The position numbers were made by a program, and so were the translations under genes. A model generated the notes under the pieces. It was not told where the DNA came from and did no database searches. It saw only the letters and a program-made list of their open reading frames with translations. Positions 1-11,272 of a DNA stretch of 64,000 nucleotides are shown here, one piece after another; positions within the stretch are counted from its first letter, which is position 1; every line of letters begins with the position of its first letter. This stretch comes from Rhinopomastus cyanomelas (lineage: Eukaryota; Chordata; Aves; Bucerotiformes; Rhinopomastidae). Where the stretch lies: contig VXBP01008587.1 in NCBI GenBank assembly GCA_013400115.1, forward strand, positions 828,784 to 892,783, read 5' to 3'.

Positions 1-41
1 GTGTGGACAGGAGAAGGATGAAGGTATTAAAAGCCACCCAA

Positions 42-116
42 AGAATCACAGAATCATTAGGGATTGGAAGGGACCTCGAAAGAAAGAAGCAGCAAACCAA
101 TCCTTTCAGCAGGACT
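42..116 (-). mobile_element. CR1 3'-end fragment
   Basis: The young-type tail AATCATTAGGGATTGGAAGG is clear for about 45 bp and then becomes degraded. The right boundary is uncertain. Confidence 0.7.
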
Positions 117-1913
117 AGGACATTCCCCCAAATTTAAAACTCCCCCAAATTGAGAACCCCACTCACACTTTCTTCTTCCCACTGATGCAGGCCCATTTGG
201 CTTTTGTGCTTCATTTCAATACTCTAAAGGGTGTCCTCCACCATAAGTTGTGACGCAAAGGAAACTTTTTAAAACAAAGATTAAATATAAAAAATGAATC
301 TGCCGCTGCTTCTTTTACCTAATTATTTCATGCAGAGTCTTAATTAATGATTAATTAACGATTCTTTCTCGTGCCATCTTCTCTCCTCTGCTTTCCAAGA
401 CGTGATGCTGCCCTCCTCTGAACTGCTCTTTAGCCAAGCCATGTGCATTTAACTCTTCACTCTGTCCTCCTAACTGCTCCCTCCAGCAATGCAAACAGTT
501 AGTTTGCTGCTAACACGAAGAACAAAGCAAGGAGGCAGAAATCTAAAGACCTGGTCAATTCCATCAGAGCAGAATATTCTTCCCCCATTTTCTTCCATGC
601 AAAACTCTACTTTTAAAAAAGCAATGTATTTCTTAACACCTCGAAACCAAACCTGTCGGAGAATCTAACTAATCTACCTTCTTAAAAACACTCAGATCCT
701 GCTCTTCAGTTCTGAGATGCTTATGCCCGTGGAAGAAAGTAAACACAGACCTACTGTGCTGGTTTAAAACCTCTATTAAACTAGGAAAGAGACAAGGATA
801 CTGGAGGAGGTAATCACATTAAGACCAGCAAGCAGAGGATCCTAATCCCCCCAGAAAGTTTTTGGTGAATCTTCTTAATTGCAGCAACTACAAAGAGAAA
901 TACTATGAGTAATTTGTCCTAAGCCTCGTTCTCCTTTCAGAGCTGTGGAGAATTGAGCAAGGCAGAGAGAAAGAGACAGTGCCAGGGCTTCATTTTAGAC
1001 CTCAGAATTAAATACAGGGATCAAATAGTTCAAAAGGGATGAAGGAAAGAAGAGTTCACGTACTTTGTGAATTTAACTTCTTAATGGCTGTGTCTTGGCT
1101 GCCATAACAAGACAAGAGCATACGGGGGTGGGGAGAAAGGGAAAAAGACAAAACTACTAACGAATGTGAAGTTATTTTCAAGACTCAGAATCGGGTCATT
1201 CAAAGAACTGAGAACAAAAAGGAAAAGCAAAAGTAAAAAGCGCTTTTTGACAGCCTTCTTTTCAAAAAGTGGCTGAGCAGATTTATCAAAGCGTGTGAAA
1301 TGTTTGATCCTGAGCTGAACTTCCATGAAAACACAGAATCACATCGCTTTCCGTTCAGAGGCTGGAGAAATTCTGCCAGAGCCACAGAAAAGGACAAAGC
1401 TCACGTCCTGGTTTTAAATTAGGGAGGGCAGCGTCTGCAGACACGAACCCTTCGCCGTACGTCGCTAGAAGGCAGCTCCCAAACACAAAGTGTATTTACA
1501 CTGCTAATTGGCTAAACCCAAGGGATCAAAATACAAATAGCCCAACGTTAAAATCACATCAAATGACACAAGTGAAAAGAAGGAGAACTGAAACACAGTC
1601 TTGTACAGCAGATGGAAATAAGCAAACTTGCTCAAGATGCTTTTGCTAATCAACAGGGACATCAAGACTCGGGAAGCAAGCTGCACCGGTGATAAGGACC
1701 TCAGGATGCTGTAACATCAGGAACTATCTATTCTGAAAGCACACCCAGCACCAAATACTAGGGCATGATACCCTGAGCTTGTGTATGTCGTGCTGAGACC
1801 AGCTCTCCTCTGCTCAACCTGATTGTTGTCCTCCTTCTGCTGTCCTCAAAAGCCCACCAATGGAAGTTACATTGTTCCATCACCCTGCAAGCCAGGATGG
1901 GACATTCTCATGG

Positions 1914-2097
1914 TTTCAAAGCATGGTAGGGCTTGGAAGGGACCTCTGAAGACCATCTAGTCCAATCCTGCTGCTAGAGCAGGATCGCCTAACAGCAGGT
2001 TGCACAGGATCATGTCCACATGGGTTCTGAATGTCTCCAGCAAAGGAGACTCCACAATCTCTCTGTGGAGTGCTCCAGTGCTCCATTACTTTCACAG
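1914..2097 (-). mobile_element. CR1 3'-end fragment, older subfamily
   Basis: It contains GGAAGGGACCTCTGAAGACC and, further in, CTCCAGCAAAGGAGACTCCA. It is cut on its 5' side by the next CR1 at 2098. Confidence 0.85.
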
Positions 2098-2320
2098 TCA
2101 TAGAATCATAGAATCATCAGGGATTGCAAGGGACCTCTAAAGATCAGCCAGTCCAATCCCCCTGACAAAGCAGGATCACCTAGACCAAGTCACACAGGAA
2201 CACACCCAGGCGGGTCTTAAACATCTCCAGAGAAGGAGACTCCACAACCCCCCTGGGCAGCCTGTTCCAGTGCTCTGTCACCCTCAGTCTGAAGAAGTTC
2301 CTTCTGGAGAGAAAGTTTAA
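2098..2320 (-). mobile_element. CR1 3'-end fragment, young subfamily
   Basis: It starts with the terminal repeat TCATAGAATCATAGAATCAT and runs through the 3' UTR and the last ORF2 codons to GAAGAAGTTCCTTCTGGAGA. Another CR1 interrupts it at 2323. Confidence 0.93.
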
Positions 2321-2322
2321 CT

Positions 2323-2549
2323 TAGAATCATAGAATCATTAGGGATTGGAAAGGACCTCGAAAGATCATCTAGTCCAATCTAGCAGGATCAGCCAGACCA
2401 AGTCACCCAGTCAGTCTGGGTTAGAAGGAACCACAGGATCATCCAGTTCCAGCTCCCCTGCCATGGGCAGGGACACCCCACCCTAGATCAGTCTGGCCAG
2501 AGCCTCATCCAGCCTGGCCTTAAACACCTCCAAGGATGGGGCTTCTAAC
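2323..2549 (-). mobile_element. Composite CR1 (two tandem 3' tails)
   Basis: A young tail (GGGATTGGAAAGGACCTCG) is joined near 2405-2412 to a second, different CR1 tail (GTCTGGGTTAGAAGGAACCA) that continues into its own 3' UTR and ORF end. The same join recurs at 9468-9954, 31961-32073 and 44855-45313. Confidence 0.88.
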
Positions 2550-3068
2550 TAGATCAATTAGCTTATACACACACACTTCTTTCTCAGGCTCATCTTCACT
2601 TTACACAGCTTGTGCTCTGAATTAGTATTTTAAAGAAAGCTCAAAGCCCATCCATCACCGCCAGGTGAATTCTTGGGATGTAACTTTACATTACTAATTT
2701 AAATTTCTTTTAAAATATGGAAAATGCAATACTTAACATCTTAACATTACAGGACATCCCAGGGATATCACAGATATGAATGAAAATGGCACTGTGCTGA
2801 GTAAAACATTGAAGGGTTACTTTCAACCTCAGTTACCTGCACCTAGCTTGGTTGTAGCCTCCTGTTGCCTCCTCTCATTGCTTACTTACATAGTTGTCCT
2901 CCTTTTAGGGCTATGTCATGTCTCAATGTTTAATTGTGATTAGAGCATTTTAATCAGAATTAATGTAGCTAGAGGACCTGCACACAAAAAATGACACTTA
3001 AAAATCCAAAACACTTTCCAAAGTTCCCATTATGCCCAGTGACATGAAAAGCAAAGAAAGCAATTCTC

Positions 3069-3127
3069 TGGCAGGGGGACTGAACTAGATGATCTGAGGT
3101 CCCTTCCAGTCCCTAATGTTCTGTGAT
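3069..3127 (+). mobile_element. CR1 terminal fragment
   Basis: Only the last 60 bp or so of the tail remain: GGGGGACTGAACTAGATGAT, GGTCCCTTCCAGTCCCTAAT, ending TTCTGTGAT. Confidence 0.85.
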
Positions 3128-5114
3128 ACTGCTGTGAAGGCTTTTGCTCTGCTATTGTTTTCCCACATCCATTAATTCAAAGGGACTTTTGAAACCATAA
3201 CTTTGAGTCTCAGCTCTAGATGGCAGCAGCCTCCTTTATTTTTAGTTTTCCCCTTAGTTTCCTGCTCTTTGTTCCTTCACCCTCCAAACAATTCTGCACC
3301 TCCTTCTCTTCCCCCAAAAATAAAGACTCTAGTGATCCAGGCTGCACAGTCTGGGGATGATGACTGCAAGGCATTTTCACTGGAAGAAATCAGGCCATTC
3401 CTGCAGTTAAGCGACGCGGTTCTTCAAAGCACACAGAATAACTGAGGCCCAAAGTGGGGGGGGAAAGGAAGAGAGATTTTCTTCCCCCTCCCCTTCCCGA
3501 TCAGTCACCTGGGGAAATGTTAGAAAAATAGTCTTTTTGTCCAACAACAGCCTCTTAGATAGAAAGGGAGGGGTCAAAGGACAAAGAAAGAGACACAGAA
3601 GAAACAGAACAAAAAGGGGCCATTTCATAATGACTTTGAGCCAGGCAAAAAGTCTACCTGAAGCACAGGGCTTTCAGGCACTGAGCCTCCTTCAGGCACC
3701 ATATATTGACTCCACTCTGGCAGAGTCCGAGGAGCAGGGGCTACTCGATGTATTTTTAAACTGAATGCATAAGGAAAGCTATTGCTCCAGCTAAAACTCT
3801 TTCCTTTTCCCCTTCCCTTAAAATTTGCATTTAGGTTTGACCCTCAGCCACCTGTCTGGTTCCTATGTATGTCCTTCCCCCCGACCCTGCTGTTGGTGTC
3901 CTCCCCCACAGTGGCTACTGGGGTCGGCCACACACTCCTTGATGCGATCGCATCGCTCCCATTCATGTGAATCAACTGGAAACACAGAGACACCTTAAAC
4001 AGAGAGATATAAAACCCCCCACACTAGTAATTCCTCCACATCTGCAAGGCTGTTGCAGCGAGAGGCTGACTCTCTGAGCCCTCAAGCACACAGCAATTTT
4101 ATTTGGGCAAACAATTGCAGTTCAGCTGAGCAGTCCCCCGTGTGCAACTTCCCACAAGCTTGTTTTCAAAACCACGCTATGAAGACTTTGAGTCCACATT
4201 TACTGCCAGCTTTTGGAGGATTCATGCATGGACCTGCCATGGTCTTACTCCCCCTGGTGAGGACACACAGGGACGTTGGAGACCTCTTTGGAGCTGACTT
4301 TCAGAACAATTACTGCTGAGGGGTGCTCACTGCAGAGGTCTAAGAGATCAGCATGTTAAGAGTTTTATTCCACGATTGTGTTGGTGGTATCTTCACAACC
4401 CTGGTATCTGTACAAACCCCACATAATGAGAAGAGCAGACTGACAAAGTACTACAAGAACATCTAAGTTGAGCAGACTGGATGTACACAAATCCATGGGC
4501 CCAGATGGGATGCACCCGTGAGTGCTAAGGGACACAGCAGAAGTCACTGCTAAGCCACTTCTCTGTCATCTTATCTAAGTCATGGGGATCAGGAGAGGTC
4601 TCTAGGAACTGGAGGATAGCAAATGTCACTCTAACCTTCAAAAAGGGTAAGAAGGAGGACCCAGGTAACTATAGACCAGTCAACCTCAACTCCATCCCAA
4701 GAAAGGTGATGGAACAGTTTGTCCTAGAGGCTGTCTCCAGGCACATCAAGGACAAGAGGGTCATTAGGGACAGTCAATATTGCTTCACCGAGGAAAAGTC
4801 TTGCCTGACCAACCTGATAGCCTTTCATGAGGGCATAACCAGGTGGATAGATGATGGCAGAGCAGTGGATGTGGTCTATCATGACTTCAGTAAAGCATTT
4901 GACACATTCTCCCACAGGATCCTCACAGCCAAACTGAGGCAGTGTGGACTGGATGATCAGGTAGTGAGGTGGATGGTGAACTGGCTGCAGGATCGAAGCC
5001 AGAGAGTGGTGGTCAGTGGAACAGAGTCTAGCTGGAGGCCTGGATCTAGTGAAGTGCCCCAGGGGTCTGTGCTGGGACCAGTCAATCTATTAATTGATGA
5101 CTTAGATGAGGGAT

Positions 5115-5115
5115 N
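5115..5115. other. Single N in CR1
   Basis: One ambiguous base sits exactly where the CR1 ORF jumps from the DDLDEG-type segment to the LEYCVQ-type segment. This suggests an assembly join rather than a simple miscalled base. Confidence 0.85.
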
Positions 5116-5171
5116 CTGGAGTATTGTGTCCAGTTGTGGGCCCCTCAGTTCAAGAGGGATGTGGAGCTGCT

Positions 5172-5335
5172 GGAGAGAGTCCAGTGTAGAGCAACGAGGA
5201 TGATGAAGGAAGTGGAGTACTTCCCTTATGAAGAAAGGCTGAAGGAACTGTGTCTTTTTAGCTTGGAGGAGACTGAGGGGGGACCTCATAAGTATTATAA
5301 TACAAATATGTGAAGGGTGGGTGTCAGGAGGATTT
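5172..5335 (+). repeat. Direct repeat inside CR1, unit 1
   Basis: This unit matches 5357-5515 at an offset of 185 bp. Both start GGAGAGAGTCCAG, pass through TATGA(A/G)GA(A/G)AGGCTGA and reach TATGTGAAGGGTGGGT. It is an internal duplication of the ORF2 C-terminal region, with unit 1 more diverged. Confidence 0.8.
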
Positions 5336-5356
5336 AGCCAGAGACACTGAGTTGAT

Positions 5357-5515
5357 GGAGAGAGTCCAGCGTAGAGCCACAAGGGTGATGAAGGAAGTGG
5401 AGCTCCTCCCTTATGAGGAGAGGCTGAGGGAGCTGGGTCTCTTTAGATTGGAGAAGAAGAGACTGAGGGGTGACCTCATTAACATCTATAAATATGTGAA
5501 GGGTGGGTATCAGGG
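5357..5515 (+). repeat. Direct repeat inside CR1, unit 2
   Basis: This is the second unit of the duplication described at 5172-5335. It is followed at once by a misplaced CR1 3' tail (5518-5567, GTCCCTTCCAATCTCTAACA), after which ORF2 sequence resumes at TAGTGATAGAACGAGG. Confidence 0.8.
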
Positions 5516-6631
5516 TTTGACTCGATGATCTCTTTGTGTCCCTTCCAATCTCTAACATCCTATGATCTAGTGATAGAACGAGGGGTAATGGTTGTAAGCT
5601 GGAACATAGGAGGTGCCACATCAATATGAGAAGGAACTTCTTCCCAGTGAGGGTGACAGAGCACTGGAACAGGCTGCCCAGGGAGGTTGTGGAGTCTCCT
5701 TCACTGGGGATGTTTAAAACCCATCTGGATGCATTCCTGTTTGACTTGGTCTGGGTGATCCTGCTGTGGCAGGGGGATTGGACTAGATGATCTTTCGAGG
5801 TCCCTTCCAATCCCTGACGATTCTATGATTCTATTTCCAAACAGCTGATAAACCAGGTGGTGCCTTGCAAAGTGCATTTAAAAGCAGAGAGAAAGACAAG
5901 GGAAAAAAAAGACTAATTTGTTTTACAAGTTGCTTGACTGCCCAACAAATTGCTTAGTCACTTGTCTGCTCATGTTTGCCACGTGCGTTCATTTATGAAA
6001 ACGCAGAGCGAGGGACCACAGAGGGTGTCTCTGTGGCAGCACAGGGCACGCAGAGACACCCTCGGACTTTGATGCATCAGACTCGTAATGAGGGACTAAT
6101 TTGGGTGTAAGCACTAGCCTGGCAGAAACAAAATACTTATAGACTATTAATAGAGAAACTCTTCACAGAAGCCGTGACCTTTATGACTTGCATGGTTTGC
6201 AGCCCTGCCTCTGTCACGATTAAGCGGATCCTTGCTGCAAAGCAGCATGTTTGTGTCTTCTGCTCCCAATTACAAGGAGGGAGCTCTTCAGCGCACACAC
6301 TGACGCGAATCCCTTCCGCAGTACAGAGGTGTGCTGAAACGCAGCAGGAGGGAGAACAGTGGTGCTCTGAATAATAATGTCCCCTAACGTCCCACAAAAA
6401 TCTGTTGGCAGTATCAACAGCCACTCTAGCTGAAGGCCCATGGAGAACCTACGACAGCAACCTCCACGCTGCAGTAATAAAAGTGATTAACAGGGGAAAC
6501 TATTACCACTCACAATGTTGCAAGGAAACTGGGGGTGGGAGAAGAGGTACTGAGGTGGTCACTTCTCTCCCTTCAAAGTCAGATATTCATAATAGATCTC
6601 TAATCACTAGTGATTCTGATTCCATAACTTA

Positions 6632-6750
6632 GTGATCCTGCTGGGGCAGGGGGATTGGACTGGATGATCTTTCAGGGTCCCTTCCAACCCCTAACATCCT
6701 ATGATCTTTCAGGGTCCCTTCCAATTCCTAATGATTCTATGATTCTATGA
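6632..6750 (+). mobile_element. CR1 terminal fragment with duplicated tail
   Basis: GTGATCCTGCTGGGGCAGGG leads to a first tail ending AACATCCTATGAT. A second copy of CTTTCAGGGTCCCTTCCAA follows and ends ATTCTATGATTCTATGA. Confidence 0.9.
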
Positions 6751-7114
6751 ATATAATTAAAAACAGTATTGCAAATAAATAGCTGGTGGAAAACAGTTAT
6801 GAAACACATCAAAGAGGTCAGTCCATTTACTATTTCAACTTCTATTTGCCATGTGTCAACAAAAACACTGGTCGTTAAGGTCACCAAGACTGGAAGAACC
6901 AGGAAAGTAACGGAATCAAGATAATTTTTAACTCAAGTGGTTAAAGTCTAAAACTCGGGAAGATATGTAATGCAAAATATACATTTTTATGTTTGGACAC
7001 ATTAAATTATTTAATCATAAAATACACTTACTTGTCCAACTGCATCTGCTCACTGCTGTAACTCACAGCAGCACAGAGAACAGCAGCAGGAGGACATATA
7101 GTCTATAAGCGCAG

Positions 7115-7541
7115 GTATCACAGTATCACAGTATTACCAGGGTCGGAAGAGACCTCATAGATCATCAAGTCCAACCTGTTACCACAGAGCTCAAGGCTGG
7201 ACCATGGCACCAAGTGCCACGTCCAATCCTGCCTTGAACAGCTCCAGAGTTGGCGACTCCACCACCTCCCCGGGCAGGCCATTCCAGTGGCCAATGACTC
7301 TCTCAGTGAAGAATTTTCTCCTCACCTCAAGCCTAAATTTCCCCTGGCACAGCTTGAGGCTGTGTCCTCTTGTTCTGGTGCTGGCTGCCTGAGAGAAGAG
7401 AGCAACCTCCTCCTGTTGTAGACAGCAATAAGGTCTCCCCTGAGCCTCCTCTTCTCCAGGCTAAACAATCCCAGCTCCCTCAGCCTCTCCTCATAGGGCT
7501 TGTGCTCAAGGCCTCTCACCAGCCCCGTTGCCCTTCTCTGG
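7115..7541 (-). mobile_element. CR1 3' half, subfamily with GTATCACAG terminal repeat
   Basis: The terminal repeat GTATCACAGTATCACAGTAT is followed by GGAAGAGACCTCATAGATCA. The minus strand encodes the ORF2 end (EERLRELGLFSLEKRRLRGD). Relative to its sister at 24241-24610 it lacks about 21 bp around 7420. The boundary at 7541 is approximate. Confidence 0.92.
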
Positions 7542-8326
7542 TGTATGGGATTAAACAAAACCAAAGCAAACAATAAAAACCAATGCAAGACAATGAGAAA
7601 CCACTTCCAGAATGAGAAACTAGACTGAGAAATTAGGAAACAATTAGAACAATTGGCACAGTAAGCCTAGTACTTCCTGGCACTGTGGAAATGAGCAGCT
7701 CTGCAAGGATAAGCCAATAGCTCAAGCGGCAGAACAGCAACACACAGAGTTTTATTCTGATTTAAAAAGGAGGTTGAACAAGTCACCAACTCAACAGAGG
7801 CAACTGGTGAGAGCAGGTAAGTGACTGGCATTTCAGCAGCTGCAAGTGTTTGTGCCAAGAAAAATGAATGAAAAGGGTGACAGAACAGCTCACAGGAAGC
7901 ATGTTTCTTAAATTTATCCTATTGTTGGTAAAAGATGCAAATTATGGCAGATCTAGGATTAACCTGGTCTCAAGAAGAGAGTGCAGAGTGAAAACCCTCC
8001 CTGTGAAACCCATTTCAGACACATCTTTGACAGATGGCCCACAACCATGTTACCCTGGGAATGCCAAATCTGTGAGACAACCGAGGGGAGATAGCAGAGC
8101 TCTCAACAGCCATGATTATAATAATAATAGGAAATCACTATTCACCTTTTTTTCTAAGAATGGAGGCTTAAACTGGACAGACAGAAGATCTAGGGTTTTT
8201 ATTCATGTTACATATACTTGGAAATCATTGCCACTGTATAATGCAGGGACCAAGGGGATGAATGGGCTCATAGAGGACTACACAAGTTCACAAAGGGCAG
8301 GGCTATCTATGCATATTAAACATTAA

Positions 8327-8836
8327 TCATAGAATCATTAGGGACTGGAAGGGACCTCGGAAGGTCATATAGTCCAATCCCCCTGCCACAGCAGGATCAC
8401 CTAGACCAAGTCACACAGGAACACATCCAGGTGGGTCTTAAACATCTCCAGTGAAGGAGACTCCACAACCTCCCTGGGCAGCCTCTTCCAGTGCTCTGTC
8501 ACCCTCACTGGGAAGAAGTTCCTTCTCAGATTGATGTGGAACCTCCTCTGTTCCAGCTCACAACCATTGCCCCTCATCCTATCACAAGATGACACTGAGA
8601 AGAGCCTAGTTCCATCCTTCTGACACTCACCTTTCAAATATTTATAGACATTAATGAGATCACCCCTCAGTCTCCTCTTCTCCAAGCTAAAGACACCCAG
8701 CTCCTTCAGCCTCTCCTCATAAGAGAGGTGGCTCCACTTCCTTCATCATCCTCGTTGCCCTACGCTGGACTCCCTCCAGCAGCTCCACATCCCTCTTGAA
8801 CTGAGGGGCCCAGAACTGGACACAATACTCCAGATC
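8327..8836 (-). mobile_element. CR1 3' half, young subfamily
   Basis: It has the full tail from TCATAGAATCATTAGGGACT through the 3' UTR and the ORF2 end (minus-strand EKRRLRGDLINVYKYLKG, 8401-8685) to the LEYC-type segment. It is 5'-truncated near CAATACTCCAGAT. Confidence 0.94.
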
Positions 8837-9260
8837 AGAGGCTGAAGGTGCATAGCCCACTGACTGCTTTTAAGGTATAAAGTCGATGAAGATGTTCTGG
8901 TATCCCAGAGGAAGAATCACTCTACACTAGCCTTGATTTTCTGCTCTTTTGGTAAACACTAACCAGGTTACTGGGTTTGCCCCCTTGGACCAACTCAAGG
9001 TGGTGTGAGAGGATGGATGAAGCCAAGGCCAATGTGGAAGGGTCAACAGCAAAGAATAATACAACATGTAGACTGTCTAGTTTACTGACATTTACTGGAA
9101 ACAGCAACAGGCAATCTGAAAGGTTTGAAAGTAGCCTTGAACTCATTGTGAGGACACTTGTCTCTAAAGTCTCTGACTTTGAGAGCTGGGTACTCTAGAA
9201 ACTTCTGCTCACCAGGTCTGGTGGTCCAAGTAATGATACCATGGAAACCACTTTAATTTT

Positions 9261-9467
9261 ACAGAATCATAGAATGTACTGGGAGGGAAGAGACCTTTAA
9301 AGGTCATCTAGTCCAACTCCTCTACAACAAACAGGGACATCTCTAACTAGAAATATTGCTCAGAGCCACATCAAGCCTGACTTTCAATTTCTCCAGGGAT
9401 GGGCCTCCACCACCTCTCTAGGCAACCTGTTCCAGCAATCCACCAGCCTCATATTAAAGAACTTTTT
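9261..9467 (-). mobile_element. Older CR1, 3' part, split by a nested CR1
   Basis: The diverged tail (ACAGAATCATAGAATGTACT) runs to AAGAACTTTTT, where a younger CR1 is inserted. The remainder resumes near 9955. Confidence 0.85.
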
Positions 9468-9954
9468 CATAGAATCATAGAATTGTTAGGGATTGGAAGG
9501 GACCTCGAAAGATCATCTAGTCCAATTCCCCTACCACAGCAAGATCACCTAGAGCAAGTCACACAGTCAGTCTGGATTAGAAGGGACCACAGGATCATCC
9601 AGTTCCAAGTCCTCAGCCATGGGCAGGGACACTCCACCCTAGATCAGGCTGCCCAGAGCCTCATCCAGCCCGGCCTTAAACACCTCCAAGGATGGGACCT
9701 CCACCACCTCCTGGCCAACCCATTCCAGGCTCTCACCACTCTCACGGTGAAGAACTTCCTCCTCACATCCACTCTAAATCTTCCCATCTCCAGCTCTGCT
9801 CCACTGCCCCTAGTCCTGTCGCTACCTGACATCCTAAATAGTCCTTCCCCAGCCTTTTTGTAGACCCCCTTCAGATCCTGGAAGGCCACAAGAAGGTCAC
9901 CTGGGAGCCTCCTCTTCTCCAGACTGAACAGCCCCAACTCTCTCAGTCTGCCTC
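9468..9954 (-). mobile_element. Composite CR1 nested in an older CR1
   Basis: The young tail starts TCATAGAATCATAGAATTGT. It joins the second tail around 9567-9580 (GTCTGGATTAGAAGGGACCA) and continues into ORF2 C-terminal sequence (minus-strand GLFSLEKRRLPGDLLVAFQD). Confidence 0.9.
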
Positions 9955-10184
9955 ATTTTTCCTAATGTCCAATCTAAAATTTACCCTGTTCCAGCTTAAA
10001 ACCATTACCCCTCATCCTATTGTTCCATGCCCTTGTGAACAGTTCTTCCCCAGACTTCTTATAAGCCCCTTCCAGTCTTTGGTAGGTTGCTGTAAGGTCT
10101 GCCTGCAGCCTTCTCCTCTTCAGGCTGAACAACTTCAACTCTCTCAGCTTGTCTTCTCCACTGAAATAATTCATAGGGCTTCGT
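9955..10184 (-). mobile_element. Older CR1, 5' part of the split copy
   Basis: It continues the copy at 9261-9467: TTCCTAATGTCCAATCTAAA and further ORF2 sequence (minus-strand LFSLKRRRLQADLTATYQRL). Its left edge is set by the nested insertion; its right edge is approximate. Confidence 0.85.
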
Positions 10185-10839
10185 GTTTGCACCAAGATCA
10201 CACACAACAGTAGGTAATGGTATTACCATGACACAGGCATGAAGAAGAGGGTGGCTGGAGAGGGGTTTTTCTAAACCCCAGCAAACCACCCAAGATGAAA
10301 CCCTCCACAGAACTGCCCAACGAGCACTTTTGTGAAGTCACACGTCATCTACAAAGCGTTTACATCTACAGAGGTTTTACAGAGGCAAGAACGATGCAGC
10401 TAATCGTCGCTGCCGGATAATTGCACTGCACAAGAGGCCCTTGCTTTTAGGGAGAAATATAAGCTAATGAAGAAAGTCAGACAATCAGCAGTGGCAGGGC
10501 TTTTGGGAGATACCAGAGACACAAAGCTAAATAATTCAGCGCTGCGGAGCGTAATGACTGTGAAACTGAATTATTGTAGGTTTACATTAATTCTCCACCC
10601 AATTACATATCTAACATTAAGTCCCAAAGCTAGAGAGCTCCCCTTAGCTGCAAACAACCCCAGCAACAACAAGAAAGCCGCGGGAATGTGATCCCGGACA
10701 TGAGCGGACTCTAAATGTGCCAGCTCAGCTGCTGTGCACACCCTTAGTATTCAGGGGTCTGCTAGAGAGTTACAGCCCGTTTGCACTTCCCTCCAGTCAC
10801 TGTTTGGTTCAAGCAAGGTCTCTCCCTAACGTGGTCAAC

Positions 10840-11080
10840 TGCAGTCAACTTTCTTTGCAGCGCCCGTCTGTACCGTTCGAGCCGCGGCGGACGGCTCAGC
10901 CTGTCGGTCTGGTGGCCATGTTCACAACAGAGAAACCAGGGGGTTAGTCAAACCGACGCCGCATTAACGATGGAAATGAGGGCTAACAAAAGCGTTTCCA
11001 CTACCTTTGCTTCGTCAGCAATTCAGCCCTGATGACGACTAACCTTCCGCGATACCGCATCCCAGTGAAACGCGCTACAC
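10840..11080. promoter_or_regulatory. CpG-dense patch inside the intron (candidate)
   Basis: By hand count about 22 CpGs occur within roughly 230 bp (10861-11091), while the neighbouring intron has few. It includes GTTCGAGCCGCGGCGGACGG. No CR1 or coding sequence is seen here. It could be an intragenic regulatory element or a minor promoter. The function is inference only. Confidence 0.3.
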
Positions 11081-11251
11081 GGAGAAAAGCAGGGGTGTTG
11101 TTCTGAGTGCATCCATCAATAAACCAGCCTTTCCCCCTCCTGTGCAAGGGGGTTACTTACAGCTGAGTTATTGGCATTCAGCACGCACTCCCTGCCTGCT
11201 GCCTGTGCAGCGAACACCACCAAGAACAAGAATACAGTACACCTGGCAAAT

Positions 11252-11272
11252 AATAATAATTATTATTATTAC
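11252..11272. repeat. (TAA)n/(TTA)n palindromic microsatellite
   Basis: AATAATAATAATTATTATTA is an inverted pair of triplet arrays that can fold back on itself. Confidence 0.85.

Larger units (their letters stand above)
4365..5834 (+). mobile_element. CR1 with reverse-transcriptase region, rearranged
   Basis: This is the longest CR1 in the window. Its left boundary is soft. 4706-5110 encodes the RT core: a region near SCLTNLIAF, then the catalytic-motif segment VYHDFSKAFDTFSH (usual form has Leu before the Asp) and VPQGSVLGP. At 5115 there is a single N. After it the sequence jumps to the later LEYCVQ-type segment, so roughly 100 residues of the usual ORF2, including the expected FADD-type box, are missing. 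A direct duplication and an extra CR1 tail follow, and then the normal C-terminal end (VTEHWNRLP-type) and the 3' tail. It cannot encode an active protein. Confidence 0.92.

Noticed and set aside
3203..4319. Several 60-88 codon frames
   Set aside because: Short, unrelated to each other, no domain, and inside a KLF12 intron; treated as chance.
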